A stretch of DNA of 18,516 nt from Candidatus Methanolliviera sp. GoM_asphalt (GCA_902158745.1 CABGHH010000014.1:1-18516); one strand, 5' to 3'; counted from the stretch's first letter, positions 1 to 7,298 are shown. Made by a program: numbers and translations. The notes: generated by a model not told the origin, from the sequence alone.

Positions 1-22
1 TCAACTACGTGATGTGATTACT

Positions 23-1066
23 ATGTACAAACTCGATAAATATCTGATCGAAACGGAATTATGTGATTGGAAGAATGAAGAAATATTGAGAGTGGCCGAC
101 GAATTAAAGGATAAAAGCGCAGATAAGAGAGAATATGCGGTAAACGCATTTTATTGGGTTAGAGATAACATATATTACTTTGCCGAACCTTTATCGAAGG
201 CATCCAAAATTTTGGAAAGAAAGAGGGGGGACTGTTTCACAAAGTCAAATCTGCTGATTGCACTACTGAAAGCAAATGATATCCCCGCAAGGTTCCAATT
301 TCAATTCATAGCGGGAGAATCAATGTTGGATATAATAAAACTGAACGCAGAAGTGAAAGAAGCTAAAAAATTTAAATTTGCACATTGTATCGTAAACGCA
401 ATGCCCGGAGAAAGATGGTTGAGGGTAGACTGCACCAGAGATAAATATTTGAGCCCGGATAGAGCAAATGAGTGGGATGGCAGAGATGATACCGAGCAAC
501 ACCCCCATTTTGTGAAGGATCTGGAATATGCTTCGGATCTGCAGGGCTATGAAAGGTATACGGGACCGAAAAAATTCAAAAATTGGATGGATGTCGGAAA
601 TATACTTATGAACGCATTCATAGATGAAGAGAGATACAATAATTCTGGGATCAGATCTTTTAGTGAAGAAGATTCGGCTCGGATGATAGAGGAGGTTCAT
701 GATCTTGTGGCCAAGGCGATGGAGACAAAGCATAAAGGGGATGCGAGGGTTGTTGCCTGGATGATGAAGAGACTCTTCTCAAAACCACTGGGCTTAAATG
801 TGGAAGTACTTGAGTGTGATGCAAAAAAAGTTGAATATTTATGTCATTGTTGCGTCTCAAATGACGTGTTTTCACATATGGGGCGATATTTTTCTTCTCT
901 CGATAACGGAATAGCGCACGGAATCAATCCGAAATTGGAATTTACCTGTAAAAGGGGAGATGATGGAATAGGTCACGTGGAAATAATAAATAAAGATGGC
1001 GGAAGCCATTATCTCCCTATCTTAGAGATCATGGGAAAGGGTGTAAAAAACCTTTTAAGAAGGTAA
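23..1066 (+). CDS. Two-domain protein: transglutaminase-like N-terminus, ATC-hydrolase/V4R-like C-terminus
   Basis: Product of 347 residues, apparently cytosolic (no signal peptide or membrane segment). Residues about 1-145 look like a transglutaminase/papain-like domain. The likely triad is Cys71 in an RGDC motif at the head of a helix, His124-region His121 in FAHCIV, and Asp136 in LRVDC. Residues about 215-330 resemble the ATC-hydrolase (PF14196)/V4R-like fold: a helical lead-in with an AWM stretch, then LGLNVEVLECD, a CHCC cluster at 274-277, GINPKLEF at 300-307 and GDD at 312-314. The usual late Cys of that family is replaced by a GHVEI segment. I chose the ATG at 23 because GTGAT (14-18) sits 4 nt upstream; an in-frame GTG at 14 would add three residues. 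It lies 44 nt ahead of sufC on the same strand and may share its transcript. The transglutaminase call is fairly secure, the second domain less so, and the substrate is unknown. Confidence 0.8.
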   Translation: MYKLDKYLIETELCDWKNEEILRVADELKDKSADKREYAVNAFYWVRDNIYYFAEPLSKASKILERKRGDCFTKSNLLIALLKANDIPARFQFQFIAGESMLDIIKLNAEVKEAKKFKFAHCIVNAMPGERWLRVDCTRDKYLSPDRANEWDGRDDTEQHPHFVKDLEYASDLQGYERYTGPKKFKNWMDVGNILMNAFIDEERYNNSGIRSFSEEDSARMIEEVHDLVAKAMETKHKGDARVVAWMMKRLFSKPLGLNVEVLECDAKKVEYLCHCCVSNDVFSHMGRYFSSLDNGIAHGINPKLEFTCKRGDDGIGHVEIINKDGGSHYLPILEIMGKGVKNLLRR

Positions 1067-1086
1067 TATAAAGAGAAGTGAAGACC

Positions 1087-1095
1087 GGGAGGTGA
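1087..1095 (+). promoter_or_regulatory. Strong Shine-Dalgarno ahead of sufC
   Basis: GGGAGGTGA is an almost full match to the archaeal anti-SD. It lies 15 nt before the ATG at 1111 but only 6 nt before an in-frame CTG at 1102, so it bears on the true start of sufC. Confidence 0.7.
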
Positions 1096-1110
1096 GTCGA
1101 ACTGAAGGAT

Positions 1111-1869
1111 ATGTTAGAGATAAGGGGTTTAACGGTGGATGTGGCTGGCAGGTGCGTTCTCAATGACGTGAACATGATCATCGAAGAAGGGGAAGCTCAC
1201 GTTCTATTGGGACCAAATGGATCTGGGAAGACAACACTGCTCCTATCTATCCTTGGCTTTCCAAGATATAAGGTTAAGGAGGGTAAGATAATATTCAAGG
1301 GTGAAGATATCACAGATCTTCATACAAGCGAGAGGGTTAAGCGGGGGATCGGCATCTCGTTCCAAAATCCCCCTGTGATAAAGGGTGTCAACTTAGGATC
1401 CATGGTGAACATCTGTATGGGGGAAAAGACAGACGAGATAACGGAAAGAACACTTGAACTGGCTGGAAAGATGAATCTTTCAGAGGAATTCTTAAAGAGA
1501 GACGTAAATTTCGGTTTTTCTGGAGGAGAGATTAAGCGGTCGGAGATATTACAATTGATAGCACAGCACCCAGATTTTGTGATGCTCGATGAACCCGATT
1601 CTGGTGTGGATATCGAAAATATGGAGTTGATCGGAAAGATGATCGGAGAGTTATTGCAGAGAGATTATCTTCCGAGCAGAAGGAAGAGGATGGGCTTGAT
1701 CATTACACATCTAGCAACGATTCTGGATTATATACATGCAGACCGAGCTCATGTCATGCTAAACGGAGGAATTGTCTGTTCTGGAACTCCAGAAGAGATT
1801 CTATCCGGTATAAAAAAGAATGGTTATGAAGGATGCATGAGGATGTCTCGAAAATTAGGAATACTTTAG
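1111..1869 (+). CDS. sufC: SufC/SmsC, Fe-S cluster assembly ABC ATPase
   Basis: Cytosolic ABC-type ATPase that powers the SufB scaffold in Fe-S cluster assembly; 252 residues, the usual SufC length. Visible motifs are Walker A GPNGSGKTT near residues 34-42, a Q-loop in SFQNPPV, the SufC-type signature FSGGEIKR, Walker B FVMLDEPDSGVD and the switch His in IITHLATIL. The DEPDSGVD form and the lack of any membrane partner separate it from transporter ATPases. sufB follows 11 nt downstream, so this is the two-gene SufCB arrangement with no SufD, SufS or SufE/U gene in view. The ATG at 1111 gives the family-typical MLEI start. However, the strong ribosome site at 1087-1095 is better spaced for a CTG at 1102, which would add three residues. 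A weak TATA-like TAATATAAAG lies at 1064-1073. Confidence 0.95.
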   Translation: MLEIRGLTVDVAGRCVLNDVNMIIEEGEAHVLLGPNGSGKTTLLLSILGFPRYKVKEGKIIFKGEDITDLHTSERVKRGIGISFQNPPVIKGVNLGSMVNICMGEKTDEITERTLELAGKMNLSEEFLKRDVNFGFSGGEIKRSEILQLIAQHPDFVMLDEPDSGVDIENMELIGKMIGELLQRDYLPSRRKRMGLIITHLATILDYIHADRAHVMLNGGIVCSGTPEEILSGIKKNGYEGCMRMSRKLGIL

Positions 1870-1880
1870 GGGTTTAAAAT

Positions 1881-3032
1881 ATGCCAAAGATAGATTTAGA
1901 GAAATACTCTATGAAATCGGAGGAACATGAACCATCAGAGTTATCAAAGTTTAAAGAGAATAGAGATGATTTATCAGAGGTTGGATATGAGATAGATGAA
2001 AAGGAACGTTCAGGATCATATTTTCAGCTTGACCACTCCGTTTTGTCCTCTACCTCTGGCCAGGAAGGAATAGAGATATCTACCACGACGGATGCACTGA
2101 AAAAATATGATTGGCTGCGCGATTATTGGTGGAATGCCGTATCTCCTGATAAAGATAGATACACAAAGCAGGTTGATCTGAAGCAGACACAAGGGTACTT
2201 CATACATCTGCTTCCTGGTGTAAAAGCAGAATTTCCGGTGCAATCGTGTCTTCTAATCTCGCAGGAGAATATCGCACAGAACGTGCACAATATAATCATC
2301 GCGGAAGAAGGGTCCGAAGTTCACATAATTACGGGTTGTTCAGCATCACACGGTGTAAACAGCGCTTTACACCTGGGAGTATCCGAGATTTACGTTAAGA
2401 AGAATGCTAAGCTCACTTTTACAATGATCCACCTCTGGGGGCCAGAGATCGTGGTTAGACCGCGCACAGGAATCTTCATAGAAGAGAACGGCACATTCAC
2501 CAGCAATTACGTCTGCATGAATCCAGTAAAAGACTTACAGATGTCTCCAACCGCTTATTGTGATAAAAATGCGAGGGCAACTTTTCAGACGATAATATAC
2601 GCCTCAAAGGACTCAAAGATGGATTTAGGATCTAATGTTTTCTTGAAGGGTGATGGAAGCAGGGCTGAGATAATATCGAGAGTAATAGCAAGGGACAATA
2701 GCGAAGTAATCTCCAGAGGGGATATAATAGGGAAAGGGCGCGACGTGAGAGGACATTTAGAATGCAGGGGCTTGATGTTATCCAATCATGCTAAGATTCA
2801 TGCAATTCCTGAATTGGAAGCGGAGACTGCAGAGGCAGATCTATCGCACGAAGCCGCCGTCGGGAGGATCTCGGAAGAGGAGATAGAATATCTGACAGCG
2901 AGGGGATTAGATGAAGAAGAGGCGGCGTCCGTTATAGTTCGTGGTTTTTTAAATGTGGACATAGAAGGTCTGCCCAAACATCTAGAGGAAGAGATCAAGA
3001 AGAAGATAGAGATGAGCGCAGCAGTTATGTGA
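1881..3032 (+). CDS. sufB: SufB/SmsB, Fe-S cluster assembly scaffold
   Basis: Beta-helix scaffold on which the SufC ATPase helps build Fe-S clusters; 383 residues, shorter than bacterial SufB (about 495 in E. coli) and typical of archaeal single-scaffold versions. The core covers residues about 100-375. Cys295 in GHLECRGLML aligns by pattern with the E. coli SufB cluster-assembly Cys405. His323 in LSHEAAVG lies at the motif where SufD carries its active His, so one chain may supply both roles as a homodimer. RGLDEEEAASVIVRGF is the conserved C-terminal family motif. The N-terminal 45 residues are acidic and probably flexible. The ATG is 11 nt after the sufC stop. It converges on the AMMECR1 gene with a 7-nt gap. 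A purely SufD-like role is less likely because of Cys295. Confidence 0.93.
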   Translation: MPKIDLEKYSMKSEEHEPSELSKFKENRDDLSEVGYEIDEKERSGSYFQLDHSVLSSTSGQEGIEISTTTDALKKYDWLRDYWWNAVSPDKDRYTKQVDLKQTQGYFIHLLPGVKAEFPVQSCLLISQENIAQNVHNIIIAEEGSEVHIITGCSASHGVNSALHLGVSEIYVKKNAKLTFTMIHLWGPEIVVRPRTGIFIEENGTFTSNYVCMNPVKDLQMSPTAYCDKNARATFQTIIYASKDSKMDLGSNVFLKGDGSRAEIISRVIARDNSEVISRGDIIGKGRDVRGHLECRGLMLSNHAKIHAIPELEAETAEADLSHEAAVGRISEEEIEYLTARGLDEEEAASVIVRGFLNVDIEGLPKHLEEEIKKKIEMSAAVM

Positions 3033-3039
3033 AGAGAGG

Positions 3040-3618
3040 CTATATCTCCTTCTCCACGATCTCTCCATCCTTCTCTTCAAATATCTGCCCTTTGAAGCGA
3101 TAGACCTCCGTCGAATCATCCAACCAGCAATCCGGTGGGAGACCTGCCTTAAAACAAGTTTGGCAGAGAAATTCTTCGGTATCCCAATTCCATTCTACAG
3201 GAACCTGCGGAAGCAAAAGCCCCTGATAAACTCCCCTCTTCACAATAAGCCCGTCTCTTCCAATTTTTATCTCCTTTGGGAGATCTTTCGGTTTTACGCC
3301 CAATTTTTCCGGCTTGCCAAGGATCGTAACTTCTATTTTAATCTCGGCAAGCTCTTTTATAGATAGAGGAGGAAATCTCGGATCATTCGTCGCGGCGTTT
3401 ATAGCAGAATCGACAATCGCCTCTCCAAGCGGCTTTATCGGATAAGGATAGCCTATACATCCTCTGAGTTGTTTATCTTTATTTATGGTCACAAAAACCC
3501 CCATATCTTCGTCGAAAAGAGTTCTTCTTACTATATCCGTTCGCCTTCCGTCTCTTATGAACGTCTCTATGCTTTCCCTTGCCAACTTTACGGCGATCTT
3601 TCCGTCTTCCATATCCAT
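3040..3618 (-). CDS. AMMECR1-domain protein
   Basis: Product of 192 residues matching the AMMECR1 family along its length. Key motifs are LRGCIGYPYP at 51-60 (the family hallmark with its Cys), AATNDPRFPPL about 75-85, and LLLPQVPVEWNWDTEEFL about 134-151 followed by CQTCFKAGLPPDCW. The family is widespread in archaea and eukaryotes; its biochemical activity is not established, though comparative work links it to Memo-type dioxygenase and radical-SAM proteins. The frame stays open upstream to 3759 inside the DUF362 gene. I chose the ATG at 3618 because AAAGGTGAT (3622-3630) precedes it and because family homology begins at about MEDGKIAVKLAR; the ATG at 3612 is a possible alternative. It sits 16 nt after the DUF362 stop and is probably co-transcribed with that gene. 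Confidence 0.92.
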   Translation of the reverse strand: MDMEDGKIAVKLARESIETFIRDGRRTDIVRRTLFDEDMGVFVTINKDKQLRGCIGYPYPIKPLGEAIVDSAINAATNDPRFPPLSIKELAEIKIEVTILGKPEKLGVKPKDLPKEIKIGRDGLIVKRGVYQGLLLPQVPVEWNWDTEEFLCQTCFKAGLPPDCWLDDSTEVYRFKGQIFEEKDGEIVEKEI

Positions 3619-3621
3619 AAT

Positions 3622-3630
3622 ATCACCTTT
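3622..3630 (-). promoter_or_regulatory. Ribosome-binding site of the AMMECR1 gene
   Basis: Reading AAAGGTGAT on the minus strand, 3 nt before ATG 3618 and 9 nt before ATG 3612. It lies just after the DUF362 stop (3635) and rules against the longer open frame starting at 3759. Confidence 0.7.
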
Positions 3631-3634
3631 TATC

Positions 3635-4690
3635 TTATATCTCTGCCAATTCGTAACCCATCGATCCCATCCCCAAACTCTCTGCCGTCTCGAGTTGTAC
3701 CTCTCCATACGTTCTATTATATGCATAAAAGATCTCTCTACCACCTTTTTTGCATACAAGATCCAAAGATGCCTTATCTATCGCCACGGGATCACGAGAA
3801 GCCAATATCCCCACATCTGGTATCAAAGATTGCATATAAATTCCCACACAATCGCAGTATGCCGTCACATCCGTCAAAAAATTGAAGAAACAGATCCTAT
3901 CATCGTCGAAGAGAGACTTAACTGCGCAAGCGGCGTCTGCCATTCTCTCTTGAAACTCGTCTCTCTTATCGAGCGGAAGTCTTATCGCCCTCTCTGGGCA
4001 ATCGGGGACGCAATCGTGACAACCCACACACTTCTCTTCGTCTATCTTTGCAACCTCCTCTTCTATATAGGGCGCTTTATAAGAACAGATATCTACACAA
4101 GTCCCACAGCCGACGCATCTCTCCTCCAAAATTTTTGGGATGAGGACTCTGTGCTGTGCCGCCTTACCCCTCTTGGTCACGCATCCCATTCCGAGATTCT
4201 TTATCGCACCACCAAAGCCGGTCAAATTGTGTCCCTTGAAGTGGCTCAAAACGATCAAAGAATCCATATCAAAGACCGCTGATGCGATCTCCACCTCTTT
4301 GAGGATACCGCCATTGATCTCAACGTTAGCTCCATTGTAACCCTTTATCCCATCGGCTATTAAGACGTGGGCACCAAGGGCTTCGTGCGTATATCCATGC
4401 TCTAATGCAACATCATGGTAATCGAGGGCGTTGTTCCTCTTTTTATTGTATAATGTTGTTGTGTCAAATACAACGGGCGTTCCTCCATGGTTTTTAACTA
4501 TATCAACGATCGGCTTAACGTTTTGTGGTCTTAAAAAAGTTCTATTTCCATACTCTCCCGCATGAACCTTTATTCCTACGATATCTCCTTTGTCAATCTG
4601 CAAATTTAGGTTTTCGTATAACTTCTCCACCGCCTCTTCTGCGATGAAACTCTTTCTGCCCTCAAAGTTGTAGAAATAGACCTGAGACAT
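3635..4690 (-). CDS. DUF362 protein with two [4Fe-4S] ferredoxin motifs
   Basis: Cytosolic protein of 351 residues. A DUF362 N-terminal domain carries the marker run LSHFKGHNLTGFGGAIKNLG at 148-167. It is interrupted or followed by a bacterial-type 2[4Fe-4S] ferredoxin insert, with cluster Cys at 192, 195, 198, 202 and at 221, 224, 227, 231 (CVGCGTC...C and CVGCHDC...CP). The DUF362 fold resumes after it (PDVGILASRDPVAIDKASLDLV). Members of this family are presumed redox or electron-transfer proteins; the partner is unknown. The ATG at 4690 lies about 25 nt after a TATA box (4711-4720) with no ribosome site, suggesting a leaderless message. The AMMECR1 gene follows 16 nt downstream, probably as an operon. 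Confidence 0.93.
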   Translation of the reverse strand: MSQVYFYNFEGRKSFIAEEAVEKLYENLNLQIDKGDIVGIKVHAGEYGNRTFLRPQNVKPIVDIVKNHGGTPVVFDTTTLYNKKRNNALDYHDVALEHGYTHEALGAHVLIADGIKGYNGANVEINGGILKEVEIASAVFDMDSLIVLSHFKGHNLTGFGGAIKNLGMGCVTKRGKAAQHRVLIPKILEERCVGCGTCVDICSYKAPYIEEEVAKIDEEKCVGCHDCVPDCPERAIRLPLDKRDEFQERMADAACAVKSLFDDDRICFFNFLTDVTAYCDCVGIYMQSLIPDVGILASRDPVAIDKASLDLVCKKGGREIFYAYNRTYGEVQLETAESLGMGSMGYELAEI

Positions 4691-4710
4691 AATACCAGAT
4701 TTTAATCGAT

Positions 4711-4720
4711 GATATAAATA
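4711..4720 (-). promoter_or_regulatory. TATA box for the DUF362-AMMECR1 unit
   Basis: TATTTATATC on the minus strand, centred about 25 nt before the ATG at 4690. That spacing puts transcription start at or next to the start codon, and no Shine-Dalgarno is present, so the mRNA is probably leaderless. Confidence 0.6.
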
Positions 4721-4753
4721 CTTGGGTCACATCCTAATCGTCTTCTCTTAAGC

Positions 4754-4942
4754 TCACCGAGGGGCGAAAGAAAAGTAGATTAGTAGTATCACCATTAACG
4801 CCATGAATATCGCAAACGGTATCCATTGTTTTCTTCTCGAAGATTCGTATTTCTGCCTGCATTCTTCGGAGCAAAAAGTCTCATCTGGTTCTACAACTTT
4901 TCCGCAGACGTAACAATGTTTATGAGGTATAGCTTTGACCAT
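4754..4942 (-). CDS. Small Zn-ribbon membrane protein (DUF2116-like)
   Basis: Product of 62 residues. Residues 9-32 form a treble-clef-like zinc ribbon with Cys10, Cys13, Cys24 and Cys28 (CYVCG...FCSEEC), the pattern of the archaeal DUF2116 family. Residues about 40-59 are a single hydrophobic helix rich in Phe, Met, Ile and Leu, preceded by a basic SSRRKQ stretch. This implies a C-terminal membrane anchor with the ribbon facing the cytosol. The function is unknown. It has its own strong TATA box (4961-4972) about 25 nt ahead of the ATG and no ribosome site, so it is likely leaderless. It lies downstream of mcm on the same strand, 100 nt away, and 63 nt before the DUF362 gene. Confidence 0.85.
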   Translation of the reverse strand: MVKAIPHKHCYVCGKVVEPDETFCSEECRQKYESSRRKQWIPFAIFMALMVILLIYFSFAPR

Positions 4943-4960
4943 ATTTGATCGTATGATCTA

Positions 4961-4972
4961 TTTTATATAAAA
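4961..4972 (-). promoter_or_regulatory. TATA box for the Zn-ribbon protein gene
   Basis: The palindromic TTTTATATAAAA, preceded on the minus strand by a purine-rich GAAAAG-type BRE, is centred about 25 nt before the ATG at 4942. It is a textbook archaeal promoter at leaderless spacing and the clearest promoter in the window. Confidence 0.75.
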
Positions 4973-5042
4973 CTTTTCTAATCGGCGTTTGGCATACAAA
5001 ACAAATAATTACATTACTCCTAATTTTAAAACATTCTTTGGT

Positions 5043-7166
5043 CTATTTTTGAGAGACTAATTTTAACTGACCGGTGTATACCTCTGTTATCTCTCCACTC
5101 CTCGTCAACATGGATATATCCCTCTCGACCTTCTCTCTCTCCATACCTCTTTCTTCTGCCATATCCAAAACATCGGATTCTAGAGCAATGCCATTGTTTC
5201 CGGGAATGTTCGCAAGCTCTCTTATTATATCCTTCAACATCCATATTCTATCCCGTTGGCTCTTTGGTATCCCAACCATCACTATATCAACGTCGAGTTT
5301 GCCCGTCTCTCTATCGGTTCCCACCTGCCTCAAACTACCTTCCACTATCCTGATAACCCGAGAAACGTCTTCTTCCGTTATCTCATTGGAAAGTCTCACC
5401 TTTGCACTCGCCTCGCCCAATCTCACCAATGCATCCAATTGTCTCGCCGTAATCGGAACGGGACGATCTTCGCCGTCTCCCTCCCCTCTTAGGGTGGTAT
5501 AAAAATTCTTCATCTTTTCAAATGCTCCTTTTGACATGATTGGAAAGCGATTTCTTTTGCTGTACGCGATATACTTCCTCAACATATCCGGTCGTATCTC
5601 CGGCTCTATGATCTTCATGCTTTCTCTCAATTCCTCTTCGCCGATGGTTGAATTAGGAACGTTCTCTCTGTTCTCTTTGAGTTCTCCGGCGTAATGGGCT
5701 TTCAATATGTGCTCTGCCATTGCATCGTCTCTCTCAACGTTGGGTTTATCTGCCATGATGAATATCAGATCAAATCTCGATAATAATGTCGGTGGCATGT
5801 TTATCTGGCTTGCTATAGGCTCATACGAATCAAACCGCCCCATTTTTGGGTTTGCCGCACCCAAAAGGGCGCATCTGGCTCTCAAAGTGGCCGTTATTCC
5901 CGCTTTGGCAACACTTATCGTCTGTTGCTCCATCGCTTCGTGCAAAGAGCTTCTCTCGTCGCTCTTCATCTTATCCATCTCATCGACGGCGGCTATTCCC
6001 TTATCTGCCAGGACCAGAGCGCCCGCCTCGAGTGTCCATCTTCCATCTCCAAAGTCGTCTTTTACTGCGGTGGCTGTCAATCCGGCCGATGTAGAACTCT
6101 TTCCGCTCGTGTAAATACCCCTCGGCGCCAAATTTATTATATAGCGCAGAAGCTGGGACTTGGCGACGCCCGGATCACCGACGAGGAGCACGTGAACATC
6201 CCCCCTGATCCTGGAGCCGTCTGGAAGATGTTTGGCAACGCCGGAGAAGAGCTGCAGAAATAATGCCTCTTTGATCTCTTCATACCCGTAGATGGTTGGT
6301 GCTACCGATCGGATCATCTTTTCATATATCTCCGGGTCATTCGAGAGCTCCAAAATCTCCTCCTCTTCCTCTTTGCTTATCTCTATATCCTCAAATTCTC
6401 TTTCTTGAATTTCTATAGAGTTACAATCCAAGAAGATGTCAAAGAAAGGGCTCTTCGTCCCATACACTTCTTTCTGATAGGATCTGAGGATTCCGTTGAC
6501 GATGACTCGCTCTCCAGGTATGACCTTTCCGGCTAAATCGTCTTCTACAGCTATATCTATCGTCTGAGGCTGTTCTCCTCCTCTTAATCCCTCCGGATAC
6601 TCTTCTATCCTGATCTTTTGGGCATCCACGAATTTTGATTCCTCGTGAAGAAGAATGAACGGTGTCTTTTTTCCACAATTTTCACAGTAATATCTCTCCA
6701 CAAATTTTTTCCCGCTCTGATGTATCGGCTCGGGTGTCCAGCCACAAAGTTTGCATTTGAAGACCGCTTCAACGATCTTTGGCCTTACCTCTGTGGCTTT
6801 TTTTATCGTGCCTTCGATCGAGATGAACTTTGATATGTCTTCACTTCTCAGATTTCTTATTCCTATTCTCTTTGTAAGACCTATAAACCGGACATTTAAC
6901 CTCTCTATCTCTTCATCCGTTAAACCGGTCGTCTCCTTGATATTTTCTACATACTCAATTAAAGCTTTTTTTACCCCATCTAAAACGCATGAAGGCTCTT
7001 CTATGAGCCTATCTGCCATCTCTGGATTTTTGAGAATCAGATCTCCATAATTGATATATAGACTGTGATTCTCTTCGCTGTAATTATTTATTAGTTCTAG
7101 TATCTCATTCTCATAGTATTGTTGGAGAAATCCGACCCAGAACTCTTCATCCAATACTTCCACCAT
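5043..7166 (-). CDS. mcm: MCM replicative DNA helicase
   Basis: Homohexameric 3'-5' replicative helicase; 707 residues, normal for archaeal MCM. The N-terminal domain has an OB fold and a zinc site with Cys138, Cys141, Cys161 and Cys164 (CKLCG...CENCG). The AAA+ domain has Walker A GDPGVAKS at 330-337, Walker B AAVDEMDK about 392-399, a sensor-1 Asn in AANPKMGRFD (about 439) and the arginine finger in LLSRFDLIF (Arg464). An acidic linker IEISKEEEEE (261-270) precedes the motor. The last 80 or so residues look like the usual winged helix. No intein interrupts it. There is no ribosome site before the ATG; a weak AT-rich box (about 7184-7199) could give a leaderless start, or the gene may be read from gyrB 132 nt upstream. 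Confidence 0.97.
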   Translation of the reverse strand: MVEVLDEEFWVGFLQQYYENEILELINNYSEENHSLYINYGDLILKNPEMADRLIEEPSCVLDGVKKALIEYVENIKETTGLTDEEIERLNVRFIGLTKRIGIRNLRSEDISKFISIEGTIKKATEVRPKIVEAVFKCKLCGWTPEPIHQSGKKFVERYYCENCGKKTPFILLHEESKFVDAQKIRIEEYPEGLRGGEQPQTIDIAVEDDLAGKVIPGERVIVNGILRSYQKEVYGTKSPFFDIFLDCNSIEIQEREFEDIEISKEEEEEILELSNDPEIYEKMIRSVAPTIYGYEEIKEALFLQLFSGVAKHLPDGSRIRGDVHVLLVGDPGVAKSQLLRYIINLAPRGIYTSGKSSTSAGLTATAVKDDFGDGRWTLEAGALVLADKGIAAVDEMDKMKSDERSSLHEAMEQQTISVAKAGITATLRARCALLGAANPKMGRFDSYEPIASQINMPPTLLSRFDLIFIMADKPNVERDDAMAEHILKAHYAGELKENRENVPNSTIGEEELRESMKIIEPEIRPDMLRKYIAYSKRNRFPIMSKGAFEKMKNFYTTLRGEGDGEDRPVPITARQLDALVRLGEASAKVRLSNEITEEDVSRVIRIVEGSLRQVGTDRETGKLDVDIVMVGIPKSQRDRIWMLKDIIRELANIPGNNGIALESDVLDMAEERGMEREKVERDISMLTRSGEITEVYTGQLKLVSQK

Positions 7167-7249
7167 TACAATTATTTAGGAGGGGGAGATTAATAGAAAT
7201 AGTTTTCTGATCTTTTATTTTTCGTTATCATCTACCTTTCAATGGTCTT

Positions 7250-7287
7250 CTTCAAACGTTTGCAAATCAAGATTTGCGAGCTTGAAG
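7250..7287. repeat. Long imperfect inverted repeat between gyrB and mcm
   Basis: An 11-bp arm (7258-7268) pairs with 7271-7281 across a 2-nt centre, then after a 2-nt bulge CTTCAA (7250-7255) pairs with TTGAAG (7282-7287). Two pairs are G-T wobbles when read as plus-strand RNA and become A-C mismatches on the minus strand, so the fold is stronger on plus. It begins about 12 nt after the gyrB stop. A perfect 10-bp palindrome, CAAACGTTTG (7253-7262), overlaps its left arm, and TTCAAACGT recurs at the gyrB stop (about 7298-7306). No T-run follows on the minus strand, so it is not a standard archaeal terminator. Confidence 0.6.
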
Positions 7288-7298
7288 ATGGAACATTT

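Noticed and set aside
3619..3759. N-terminal extension of the AMMECR1 gene from an ATG at 3759
   Set aside because: The added 47 residues overlap the DUF362 coding end in another frame, show no family similarity, and the strong AAAGGTGAT site favours the ATG at 3618.
3485..4282. A 265-codon plus-strand open frame opposite the DUF362 gene
   Set aside because: It lies antisense to a gene with unmistakable ferredoxin and DUF362 motifs, has low-complexity composition and matches no family.
4980..5042. A small RNA or tRNA gene in the AT-rich gap after mcm
   Set aside because: No cloverleaf, C/D or H/ACA motifs are visible; the minus strand reads TTATTTGTTTTG, at most a weak T-rich termination region.
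5074..6263. Several plus-strand open frames of 80-140 codons inside mcm
   Set aside because: All are antisense to conserved MCM domains and Ser/Leu-rich, as expected from reading the opposite strand of a real gene.
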